Source: Verrucomicrobiaceae bacterium (lineage in GTDB: Bacteria > Verrucomicrobiota > Verrucomicrobiia > Verrucomicrobiales > Verrucomicrobiaceae). From it: 64,000 nt of DNA. Both the position numbers and the translations under genes were made by a program. The DNA lies in NCBI GenBank assembly GCA_027486585.1, contig JAIXOU010000079.1, forward strand, positions 38,867 to 102,866. Reading direction: 5' to 3'. The notes below the pieces were generated by a model that worked only from the letters and a program-made list of their open reading frames with translations, searched no databases and was not told the DNA's origin. Shown here one piece after another: positions 23,183-30,920 of the stretch; position 1 is the first letter of the stretch; every line of letters starts with the position of its first letter.

Positions 23183-26164
23183 ATGTTTTACCGTCCGATG
23201 AACCTTCTGCGTCACACTTTCTGCGCTGCATTGATTTTGGCCTCAGGCTCTGATCTGCTGATCGCTCAGGCCCCGCCACCAGCCCCCGCCGCGTCTGCTG
23301 CACCCGCAGCCGCTCCAGCTGCCGGTGGTGCCCTAAATATTCAGGCCGAGACGGAGGCTTTAATGAATGCTGGTCTGGCTTTGTTCTCAGAAGGGAAATA
23401 CACTGAGGCGCTTGCCAAGATCGGTGAGGCAAAGAAAAACCTGAACAATAAGCCTTTCCCTCAGATCCTCTTTGTTGAAGGTGCCTCCTATTTTAACCTG
23501 AATGACTACCCCAATGCGATCACTGCCTTGGAAGGTTATCAGACCCACTTCGCAGATGGTGAATACATCAATCCTGTCCGCTTAGCTCTTGGCCGCTCCT
23601 ACATCAATAAGGGCGAGCCGGATAAAGGTATCGAGATCCTCAAAGGAGTCGTGAACAGCGCACCAACCATGAAGGCAGAGGCGGGTTTGTTTGTCGCTGA
23701 AGCTCTAAAAAAACAGGGTAAAAACGATGATGCCTTAGCTGTCTTAAAATCAATCGTAGCAGACGGCACCCGCAGCGCCGAAGGGATTCAGGCAGCGATG
23801 ATGGCCGCTGATCTCTATGTAGCCAAAGGCGAGCTGGATGAAGCTGGTAAGCTGATGGAAAACATCAAAAGCTTTGCCAGTGGCGGTGACAACGTTGCCC
23901 AGATGAATAACATTTATCTGAAGCTCGGCGACCAGATGCTGGAGAAAAAAAGCTTCCGTGAGGCGCTCGGCGCTTATCAGTTGGTCCGCAAAAAGAATGA
24001 AATCTCTCGCTTGCAGAAGGATGTCATCGCCAAGCTTGAGCTTAGCCTGAAAAACCCAGGTAAAGGTCCGATTAAAGGTACCAAAGAAGAGCTTGAAGAT
24101 AAATTGAAGGTGAATAATGGCCTCCTCGAGGAATTGGAAAAGCGCACGGACTACGACGCTTCTCTCTACTACCGCCTCGGTCGTTGCTATTATGAAATGT
24201 CCCGTCAGTGGGAGTCCATCTTGGCCTTTGACGTAATCGTCAAAGATTTCAAAGACTTCCCACAGCGTGATCGCTGCATGTTTGGCATGATCATCGCTAA
24301 TGCCCAGCTCAAGCGCGTTAAAGCTGCCCGCGAGCTTTGTGAGAAATACATCGCCGACTTCCCAGATGGCAATGATCTTGGCACCGTCTCCGAAATGTTC
24401 GGCATGTTGGCCTATGAAAATGGCAAGCTTCAAGAGGCTGCCGACGCTTTCGATAAAGCCGAAGGCTTCCCCAAAGCCGATAAAGAGCGCCTCCGCTTCT
24501 TGCGTGGCAATGTGTTTTTTGAAATGCAGCGCTTCGACGATGCCCGCACGACTTTCGAGCTGCTCATCAATGAGTTTCCCAATACCCCTTATAAAGACGA
24601 TGCCCAATACCGCATCGCCCTCATTTATTTCTATCAGAATGACTCGATCAATACAAGTAAGGCTCTGAAGACCTACATGAAGGAGAATCCAAAAGGACAA
24701 TACGTGGTAGATGCCCGCTATCGTCTCGCCTTCATCAAGTTTCAGGCTCGGGATATTGAAGATGCCATGAAGGACCTGAAGGGAATCGCAGCCGATGCGC
24801 CCAATGATCCAAACATTGGCCAAGTCTATTCCTTGTTGGGAGATGGTTACAATCAGATCCCTGATTCTCCCAATTTAAAAGAAGGTGAGCAGACCAATGC
24901 AGAGAAATCGCTCGAAAACTTTGCCCTAGCTGTCGATAAAGCCAAATCGGACGACGTCCTCAAATACGCCATGGATCAGGCAACCGATCTTTATGCTTCC
25001 ATGAGTAAGTGGAAAGAAATCGGCGACATGTGGGAGAAATACCTCAAAACTCACAAGGACAACGAGGAGCAGGAACTGAAAGCCGTTCTTTGGATCTCCC
25101 GTGCTCGCGTGAAGGAAAACAAACCAGAGGACGCCAAGAAACTGCTCTCTGATGCCATCAAGCCCAAGATCCCGAATCCAGCCAACGAACAAGTCGAAGG
25201 CCTGATCCAGCAGTTGGTCACTTTAATGACTCCAAAGCGCCGCGCCCGCCCAGCCGCAGTCACGCCTGCTCCAGCTGCCGATGGCGCAGCCGCGCCAGCA
25301 CCAGCCGCACCGACCACGCCAGCCCCCCCAGCAGCTCCAATTGTCACCTTCGAAGAGGTGGAAAAGCAGCTTGAAACTCTACTGACACCGCCGGAGGCAG
25401 CCATGAATGGCACCGCACAGATGCGTATCCTTTTTGCTAAAGCCTGGTTGGCCAAGACCATGCGTGAGCCAGTCAAGTCAGAGAAATTCTTCACCATCAT
25501 CATTGAGGTGGCCAAACCAGATGACCTCAGTCCATTGCTGCTCGCTACCGTGGGTGACAATGCCCGTAAAAAGGGAGATCTGGATAAAGCCGCTGGCTGC
25601 TACAATCGCCTGAACGATTTCTTCAAAGACACCGAGTACGCTGACGGAGCAGCCGTGGGGCTTGCTGAAATCGCCTTTGAAAAGGGTGAAAACGACAAAG
25701 CGCTGGAGCTCTTCACCAAGGCTATCGAAGGCTACGAAGGCAGCTCACGTTTGCTCGACGCCACCCTCGGAAAAGCCAAAACGCTCTACAAGTTGAAGAA
25801 ATACCCCGACGCCAAGAAGCTCTACGAAGACATCCTCAACACCAAGGAATGGCGCGGTGAAGCCCATGCCACCTCCCTTTTCATGCAGGGTGAAATGGAA
25901 TTTGACCAAAAGAAGTGGGGCCAAGCTATCCCGTTCTATCAACGCGTCTTCATTGCCCATCAAAAATGGAAGCCGATCATGGCCAAGGCCTATCTTCAAT
26001 GCGCAAAAGCATTCATTCAGCTCAATCGACCCGCTGAGCTACCTGACCGCAAGTATTCAGACCGCGAAGCTGCTAAAGTCCTGTTGGTCGAAATGACCAA
26101 ACGAGAAGATCTCAAAACATTGCCTGAGATGAAGCTGGCTCTAGCAGAACTTAGCAAACTGTAA
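23183..26164 (+). CDS. Exported TPR-repeat protein, first gene of the TPR-ExbBD operon
   Basis: About 993 residues from the ATG at 23183 (another ATG at 23198; an upstream TTG frame at 23123 gives no better signal). The N-terminus is a signal peptide (hydrophobic HTFCAALILASG, then LLIAQA), followed by an Ala/Pro-rich linker. The rest is a long tetratricopeptide array, for example ALFSEGKYTEALAKIGEAKK, YFNLNDYPNAITALEGYQ and RLGRCYYEMSRQWESILAF, with a second Ala/Pro linker near nt 25259-25343. TPR arrays are protein-binding scaffolds. It lies 18 bases before the next TPR gene and upstream of ExbB/ExbD genes, so it likely works in the periplasm with that proton-motive-force-driven complex. 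Confidence 0.85.
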   Translation: MFYRPMNLLRHTFCAALILASGSDLLIAQAPPPAPAASAAPAAAPAAGGALNIQAETEALMNAGLALFSEGKYTEALAKIGEAKKNLNNKPFPQILFVEGASYFNLNDYPNAITALEGYQTHFADGEYINPVRLALGRSYINKGEPDKGIEILKGVVNSAPTMKAEAGLFVAEALKKQGKNDDALAVLKSIVADGTRSAEGIQAAMMAADLYVAKGELDEAGKLMENIKSFASGGDNVAQMNNIYLKLGDQMLEKKSFREALGAYQLVRKKNEISRLQKDVIAKLELSLKNPGKGPIKGTKEELEDKLKVNNGLLEELEKRTDYDASLYYRLGRCYYEMSRQWESILAFDVIVKDFKDFPQRDRCMFGMIIANAQLKRVKAARELCEKYIADFPDGNDLGTVSEMFGMLAYENGKLQEAADAFDKAEGFPKADKERLRFLRGNVFFEMQRFDDARTTFELLINEFPNTPYKDDAQYRIALIYFYQNDSINTSKALKTYMKENPKGQYVVDARYRLAFIKFQARDIEDAMKDLKGIAADAPNDPNIGQVYSLLGDGYNQIPDSPNLKEGEQTNAEKSLENFALAVDKAKSDDVLKYAMDQATDLYASMSKWKEIGDMWEKYLKTHKDNEEQELKAVLWISRARVKENKPEDAKKLLSDAIKPKIPNPANEQVEGLIQQLVTLMTPKRRARPAAVTPAPAADGAAAPAPAAPTTPAPPAAPIVTFEEVEKQLETLLTPPEAAMNGTAQMRILFAKAWLAKTMREPVKSEKFFTIIIEVAKPDDLSPLLLATVGDNARKKGDLDKAAGCYNRLNDFFKDTEYADGAAVGLAEIAFEKGENDKALELFTKAIEGYEGSSRLLDATLGKAKTLYKLKKYPDAKKLYEDILNTKEWRGEAHATSLFMQGEMEFDQKKWGQAIPFYQRVFIAHQKWKPIMAKAYLQCAKAFIQLNRPAELPDRKYSDREAAKVLLVEMTKREDLKTLPEMKLALAELSKL

Positions 26165-26182
26165 CCTTTTTTTAATCAGACA

Positions 26183-27088
26183 ATGTCACGTTTCGTTCTC
26201 ACGTTCCTCGCTGCTACAGTTCTCTTGGCCAGTGCCGCCAAAGCGCAGTTCATCATCCTTAAAGACGGCAGCCGGATTCCCCAGTCCGAGTTCACCGTTG
26301 AAGGCGACAAAATCATCCGAACCATCCTTCTGGGTGAAAATAAAACCGCTACAACGCAGTTGCCAAAGCAAAACATTGCTTCCTTGGACTGGTCAGATGT
26401 GGCCGAGCTTACCGAAGCGCGGTCTCTGCTAACAGAAGGCAAAACGGAAGAGGCTGTGGTCGTGCTCGCCAAAGCCAAAACGTTCTTTGAAACCTTCGAG
26501 ACCTTCCCTGGCAATCCATATGCAGAGGTTTTCTTCACCTATGTCGAGACGCTGAGCCAAGCAGGTAAGTTTGAGGAAACCATCAAACTCATTCCTCAGC
26601 TAAAGGCCCTAAAGCTGACCGATAGCCAAAAAATGAAGCTGCGCATCATCCAGCTTGATATCGACCGTCAGACTTCCTCCGAGTACACCAGTATTCTGGC
26701 TGATGCCGAAAGCATTCTGACAGAAACCGATGACTCAGGGGTTGGTGCGGCGATCTGGACGATCATCGCTGACATTCATGCCCGCAAGAAAGAGTGGGAA
26801 AAGGCCCTGATGGCCTACCTGCGCATTCCTGTATTTTACGGTACACAACTTCAGCGTGTGCCAGATGCCGAACTCAAAGCTGGTCAAATGTTGGCTAAGA
26901 TGAAACGCTTTGCGGATGCACAGATCGTCTTTAAGCGCATTGAAGAAACTTATCCAGGCTCTGCCGTCGCGCAGGCTGCCGCTAAAGAATTGGCTCCGAT
27001 CAATGGTATGCCAAATGAACCCGAAGAAGAACCCGCCGATACTGCTGCTAAAGACGCAAAACCTGCCGAAGCTGCCCCCGCTAAATAA
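26183..27088 (+). CDS. Exported TPR-like protein, second gene of the operon
   Basis: 301 residues with a clear signal peptide (MSRFVLTFLAATVLLASAAKA, cut before QF). A short beta-rich N-terminal part follows (FIILKDGSRIPQSEFTVEGD, a pattern seen in periplasmic proteins of PVC bacteria). Then come TPR-like helical hairpins (ARSLLTEGKTEEAVVVLAKA, AGQMLAKMKRFADAQIVFKR). The C-terminus is an acidic, Ala/Pro/Lys-rich tail. It sits between the large TPR gene and the ExbB-type gene with short gaps (18 and 40 bases), so cotranscription is expected. A partner of the membrane complex is the likely role; the exact function is unknown. Confidence 0.8.
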   Translation: MSRFVLTFLAATVLLASAAKAQFIILKDGSRIPQSEFTVEGDKIIRTILLGENKTATTQLPKQNIASLDWSDVAELTEARSLLTEGKTEEAVVVLAKAKTFFETFETFPGNPYAEVFFTYVETLSQAGKFEETIKLIPQLKALKLTDSQKMKLRIIQLDIDRQTSSEYTSILADAESILTETDDSGVGAAIWTIIADIHARKKEWEKALMAYLRIPVFYGTQLQRVPDAELKAGQMLAKMKRFADAQIVFKRIEETYPGSAVAQAAAKELAPINGMPNEPEEEPADTAAKDAKPAEAAPAK

Positions 27089-27128
27089 ATCCTCCTTTTC
27101 TCAAACATCCCTAGCCCCCAAAGCCACC

Positions 27129-27977
27129 ATGCAATACCGCACCTCCGCCACCCTGATCCAGACCTTCGTCCGCGCCTCTGCTTGCGCCATGATGCTGTTT
27201 GGTAATCTTGCTATCGTCTCACCTATTCTTGCTGAAGAAGCTCCTGCCGCCGGTGGTGAAGCTGCCGCAGTCGTGAAGCATGAGCACACTCTCATGGATC
27301 GTTTCGTTGAAGGTGGCTGGGTTATGTATCCCATCACCCTTTGTTCTGTTGCCCTCATTTGGCTGACCGTCGATCTCTGGATGCGCACAGGCTTCAAAAA
27401 AATGGCCCCTGAAGCACAGGTATCCCAAGTTCAGGATTTGTTCCGCGCTGGTGACTATGTCGGTGCTTATCAGTTCTGCAAAAACAGCAACTCTGCTTAT
27501 TGTGATGTTGCCCGTGTGGCACTTAGCTTCGTCGGTGATGGCGAAGATGCGGTCGAAAACGCCCTCTTCACTGAGCTTAATAAAGTGAACTCCACCATCA
27601 CGACCCGCATTAATTACCTTTCCGTTATCGGGGTTTGCACACCGATGATCGGTCTGACCGGAACTGTGACAGGGATGATGAGCGCTTTCGCCACTCTCGG
27701 AACCAGCGGCGTGGGTGATCCATCCAAGCTCTCTGGAGCTATCGGTGAGGTTCTCATCGCTACCGCCTCCGGTCTCTTCATCGCTGTTCCTGCGTTCATG
27801 TTCTTCTACTTCCTCCGCAATCGCCTCCAGGTTTCCATGAGTGGTCTCCAGGAAGTCATTGGTGCTCTGTTCCGTAAGATGCCTTACAGCCATCTGAAAG
27901 ATGCTCATGTCGGTGAAGAAGAGTTCTTTGCAGCTCTTCCAAACTGGGTGAACGGTGGTGAAGCAGCTGCGGCATAA
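27129..27977 (+). CDS. MotA/TolQ/ExbB-type proton channel protein
   Basis: 282 residues from the ATG at 27129; the open frame extends upstream into the previous gene but only in a shadow frame. It has an N-terminal signal-peptide-like segment (ASACAMMLFGNLAIVSPILA), then the three membrane segments of the family: GGWVMYPITLCSVALIWLTV, INYLSVIGVCTPMIGLTGTV with the GLTGTVTGMM signature, and IGEVLIATASGLFIAVPAFM. A cytoplasmic helical part lies between the first and second. With ExbD-type partners it forms an inner-membrane proton channel that converts the proton motive force into mechanical work. Two exbD-type genes follow directly. Confidence 0.92.
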   Translation: MQYRTSATLIQTFVRASACAMMLFGNLAIVSPILAEEAPAAGGEAAAVVKHEHTLMDRFVEGGWVMYPITLCSVALIWLTVDLWMRTGFKKMAPEAQVSQVQDLFRAGDYVGAYQFCKNSNSAYCDVARVALSFVGDGEDAVENALFTELNKVNSTITTRINYLSVIGVCTPMIGLTGTVTGMMSAFATLGTSGVGDPSKLSGAIGEVLIATASGLFIAVPAFMFFYFLRNRLQVSMSGLQEVIGALFRKMPYSHLKDAHVGEEEFFAALPNWVNGGEAAAA

Positions 27978-28029
27978 GCCAGAACTGTTCCCAACATTCT
28001 ATTTTCATTAACCCCTAAACTACACCACT

Positions 28030-28464
28030 ATGGGCGGAGGAGGCGGCGGCGGAGACGGCGAACCGGAGTTTCAAATTGCTCCAATGATTGATGTGCTTTT
28101 GGTGCTGCTCATTTTCTTTATGAGCATCACCTCGGCACAGGTGCTGAGGATTGATAAAGACATCAAGCTACCCATCGCAACAGACGCGAAGAAGAAGGAG
28201 GGTAAGAACACCATGTTCGAAGCCGCCCTCAACGTCCGTTGGATTGCGGCTAAGCAAGAATCGAAAATCAAGCTCGATGACCGCGAGCTTGGTAACGAGG
28301 AGATCGTCGAACAACTCACTCAGCGCAAAAATAACAACCCCACCTATCGAGTCATTATTCGCGGAGATCGCGATGTGCCTGCGGTGGAGATTCAGAAAGT
28401 CATGGCTTTGATCGCCCAGTCTGGGATCGATGACATTTCCTTCTCAGCACTTAACAAGGATTAA
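28030..28464 (+). CDS. ExbD/TolR-type biopolymer transport protein (1)
   Basis: 144 residues. It opens with a glycine run (MGGGGGGGDGEPEFQ), then the single membrane helix IAPMIDVLLVLLIFFMSIT carrying the proton-carrying Asp of the family (PMIDV). A periplasmic domain follows (about 45-144), ending in AVEIQKVMALIAQSGIDDIS, the typical ExbD/TolR fold. It works with the ExbB-type protein 52 bases upstream. Only six bases separate it from the second exbD-type gene. Confidence 0.93.
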   Translation: MGGGGGGGDGEPEFQIAPMIDVLLVLLIFFMSITSAQVLRIDKDIKLPIATDAKKKEGKNTMFEAALNVRWIAAKQESKIKLDDRELGNEEIVEQLTQRKNNNPTYRVIIRGDRDVPAVEIQKVMALIAQSGIDDISFSALNKD

Positions 28465-28470
28465 ACCCAC

Positions 28471-28941
28471 ATGAGCCACGGTAAAAAAGAGCATCGTAGC
28501 ATTCAAGAAGAAGCGGCCGTCATGGGCTTTCAGATCGCACCCATGATTGACGTTGTTTTCGTCATCATGCTTTTCTTCATGGTCATGGCAGGTGCTGTGA
28601 AAGTGGAGCGCGAGCTGAAAACCCAGCTTCCGGGTATGGGCACCCCGGCACTCAGTGATGAGCAAACTCCGCCTGACGAAATCACCATCACGGTGGAAGA
28701 GTCAGGGATTGTAACACTCAATGAAGAGGAGTTCGACACGCCTGACAATAAATCACTCCCTAACTTCACTGCGACACTCATGCGCCTGAAGCAGGAAGCT
28801 GATTCTCGCACTGCCAAAGTGATGGTCACCATCCAAGCTGAAGAGCAAGCCCGCTATGAGCGCGTCATTGACGTCCTCAACGCCATGGCCAAAGCCCGCC
28901 TCAGTAACGTGACTTTCACCGTCGGCAGCGAAGAGTTCTGA
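28471..28941 (+). CDS. ExbD/TolR-type biopolymer transport protein (2)
   Basis: 156 residues, with the membrane helix IAPMIDVVFVIMLFFMVMAG and the conserved Asp in PMIDV. It has a longer periplasmic domain than its neighbour, with an acidic insert (EFDTPDNKSLPNF). The end (RYERVIDVLNAMAKARLSNVTF) is typical of the family. Two different ExbD paralogues next to one ExbB suggest a mixed ExbD dimer inside the ExbB pentamer; that is an inference. It is the last gene of the operon and a terminator follows 31 bases after the stop. Confidence 0.93.
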   Translation: MSHGKKEHRSIQEEAAVMGFQIAPMIDVVFVIMLFFMVMAGAVKVERELKTQLPGMGTPALSDEQTPPDEITITVEESGIVTLNEEEFDTPDNKSLPNFTATLMRLKQEADSRTAKVMVTIQAEEQARYERVIDVLNAMAKARLSNVTFTVGSEEF

Positions 28942-28972
28942 GTCACCGTACTAAAGCATCACAATCAAATAG

Positions 28973-28998
28973 CCCCGAACGCAAGTTTGGGGTTTTTT
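28973..28998 (+). terminator. Rho-independent terminator of the TPR-ExbBD operon
   Basis: An 8-bp stem (CCCCGAAC / GTTTGGGG, one G-T pair) around a GCAA tetraloop, followed by six T. It lies 31 bases after the second exbD-type stop. Confidence 0.9.
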
Positions 28999-29092
28999 GC
29001 TTTGGCGAATGAGCTCGCGTTCCCGTGGTGCAGATGTCCCGCTCACACGGACCAGAATGCGGAGTGGGTGATGAACGGTGATAGTAGGCTCC

Positions 29093-30124
29093 TTATGGCT
29101 TCCAAGCACCTGCTGCCCGCAGCACCGTTTCATGAACGTCGATGTCATGCTTGGCATCCCAGGCCAGCTTTTTTTCGCCACGCACGATTTTGGCCAAATC
29201 CAAGAACTCGCCCACATAGCGGTCTTTTGGCACTTCAAGAAAGAGGGATTGGGTGCCTTTTTTGAAGCCGCCGCTGGCCTTGTTGAGGGAGAGATTCACC
29301 CGGCCTGATTCCAGCGGCAGGATCTCTAACGTGCCTTCTGTTCCCGTGACGTTAAAGCGTCGGCGTGGTCCGCCAAAAGGGTCCGCGTGATTGCAGCGGA
29401 TGACGGCGGTGGCCTTGGCGTATTCCAGCACGGCCATTTGATTGTCCTTCATGCCATCACTGCCTACCGGGGTGGAAAAGGCATGAACCGACTTGGGTCT
29501 GCCCATCACTGTCAGCACCGCATCAGTCACGTGACAGGCTAGTTCAAAAAAGCCACCGCCAGGCAATGGGGCCAATTGAGCACGAGTTTTAGGATCGGCC
29601 AACTTGCCCATGGCTGCGTCGATCTCGGTGATCTCGCCCAGCCATCCCTCTTGGACTGCTTTGAAGAGTAATTCAAAGGCTGGGTTATAGCGCAGCATGT
29701 AGCCCATCTGAACTGTGAGCCCGCGTTTCTCTGCCTCCAAACGCATGTCTTTGAAGGTGGTATGATCTAGGGAGCCGGGTTTATCTAGATGGATGTGTTT
29801 CCCCGCCTGAATGCAGCGCATGGCAGTGGCACAAGAGTCTTCTATGGCTGTCTCTACAGCCACCGCTTTCACATCAGGCATGGCCAGAAGCTTGGCTTCT
29901 GTCAGCCGATTTAGCCCTGCATACACTTCTGATTTTGCCTGCTCTGATGGCTCCACGATTCCGGCGATCTCCCAGATGTCACCCAGACCACGGATTGACT
30001 GCATCTTGCCCCCAGCATGAGCGTGCTGGGTGCCGATCTGGCCGATTTTTAACCGTTGGCTACTGGCTTGCAGGGAGGATGCGGCTAAAGCGGCTGTCGT
30101 AGCGATGAAGTGTCGGCGATTCAT
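29093..30124 (-). CDS. Gfo/Idh/MocA-family oxidoreductase, Tat-exported
   Basis: 343 residues from the ATG at 30124, chosen because it gives a clean twin-arginine leader (MNRRHFIATTAALAASSLQA); a start ten codons upstream is also open. The mature part begins LKIGQIGTQHAHAGG, a somewhat unusual version of the NAD(P)-binding Rossmann start. The family dinucleotide-fold middle includes CIQAGKHIHLDKPGS, the counterpart of the EKP motif but with DKP, and then the beta-sheet substrate domain. These enzymes oxidise or reduce sugars and related compounds using NAD(P). Tat export suggests it folds with cofactor before export. It stands alone, divergent from the SanA-like gene. Confidence 0.88.
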   Translation of the reverse strand: MNRRHFIATTAALAASSLQASSQRLKIGQIGTQHAHAGGKMQSIRGLGDIWEIAGIVEPSEQAKSEVYAGLNRLTEAKLLAMPDVKAVAVETAIEDSCATAMRCIQAGKHIHLDKPGSLDHTTFKDMRLEAEKRGLTVQMGYMLRYNPAFELLFKAVQEGWLGEITEIDAAMGKLADPKTRAQLAPLPGGGFFELACHVTDAVLTVMGRPKSVHAFSTPVGSDGMKDNQMAVLEYAKATAVIRCNHADPFGGPRRRFNVTGTEGTLEILPLESGRVNLSLNKASGGFKKGTQSLFLEVPKDRYVGEFLDLAKIVRGEKKLAWDAKHDIDVHETVLRAAGAWKP

Positions 30125-30182
30125 GGGAAAGGAGGCGGGTTGAGGTTGAAGCACACAAAGAACGCGGCAGTATCGTCACTAC

Positions 30183-30857
30183 ATGAGCCTGTCTCTCATT
30201 CTTTGCCGGCTAACCTGGAAAAAAGTCACGCTACTTTCTGTGCTCGGCTTTTGGCTCATTGTGCTGATCATCTGGAGCTGTGATGCCTGGGTGCGGCGTT
30301 CATCCATCTACTGCCATCATCAAATCGGGACTGCGCCAGCCATGCCCGTGGCTCTGGTGCTTGGCTGCTCTCCCAAGGTGGCTGGTAGTCCTAACATGTT
30401 TTTCACCCATCGAATGGAAGCTGCAGCCACTCTGTATAAAGCCGGCAAGGTAAAAGCCTTTATTGTCAGTGGAGATAATGCCACCCATCAATACGACGAA
30501 CCTACGGCCATGAAGGCCGATCTCGTGGCTCGAGGCATCCCTGCTGACATCATCTATTGCGACTACGCCGGCTTCCGCACGCTTGATTCCGTTGTGCGTG
30601 CCGATACCATCTTTGGTCAAAAGCGTTTCTTGATAGTTTCCCAGCACTTTCATAACGAACGTGCCATCTTCCTTGCTCGTCAGCATGGGCTCGAACCCGA
30701 AGGATTTGATGCCAAAGACGTCTCTCGCCGATTCGCACCCGCCACTTATTACAGAGAATTCTTAGCACGTGTCCAGGCCGTGATCGATGTTGCAATCCTT
30801 CATACACAACCAAAATATGCAGGTCCCAAGGTCGGTATCACTCAGCTGAGGGAGTAG
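30183..30857 (+). CDS. SanA/YdcF (DUF218) family membrane protein
   Basis: 224 residues with an N-terminal membrane anchor (LLSVLGFWLIVLIIWS) and a DUF218-type domain. Recognisable parts are PVALVLGCSPKVAGSP, FTHRMEAAATLYKAGKVKAF, IVSGDNATHQYDEPTAMK and FLIVSQHFHNERAIFLARQ. It matches SanA, the vancomycin high-temperature exclusion protein of enteric bacteria, better than YdcF because of the single N-terminal anchor and the length. In SanA homologues the role is linked to the cell-envelope barrier, but the reaction is not established. The gene diverges from the oxidoreductase and is followed by the M48 peptidase gene. Confidence 0.85.
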   Translation: MSLSLILCRLTWKKVTLLSVLGFWLIVLIIWSCDAWVRRSSIYCHHQIGTAPAMPVALVLGCSPKVAGSPNMFFTHRMEAAATLYKAGKVKAFIVSGDNATHQYDEPTAMKADLVARGIPADIIYCDYAGFRTLDSVVRADTIFGQKRFLIVSQHFHNERAIFLARQHGLEPEGFDAKDVSRRFAPATYYREFLARVQAVIDVAILHTQPKYAGPKVGITQLRE

Positions 30858-30920
30858 ATTATGAGTTATCGAGACTAAGTTAGCTTGACGATATTGGATG
30901 CTATTCTAGGTATCGAATGT

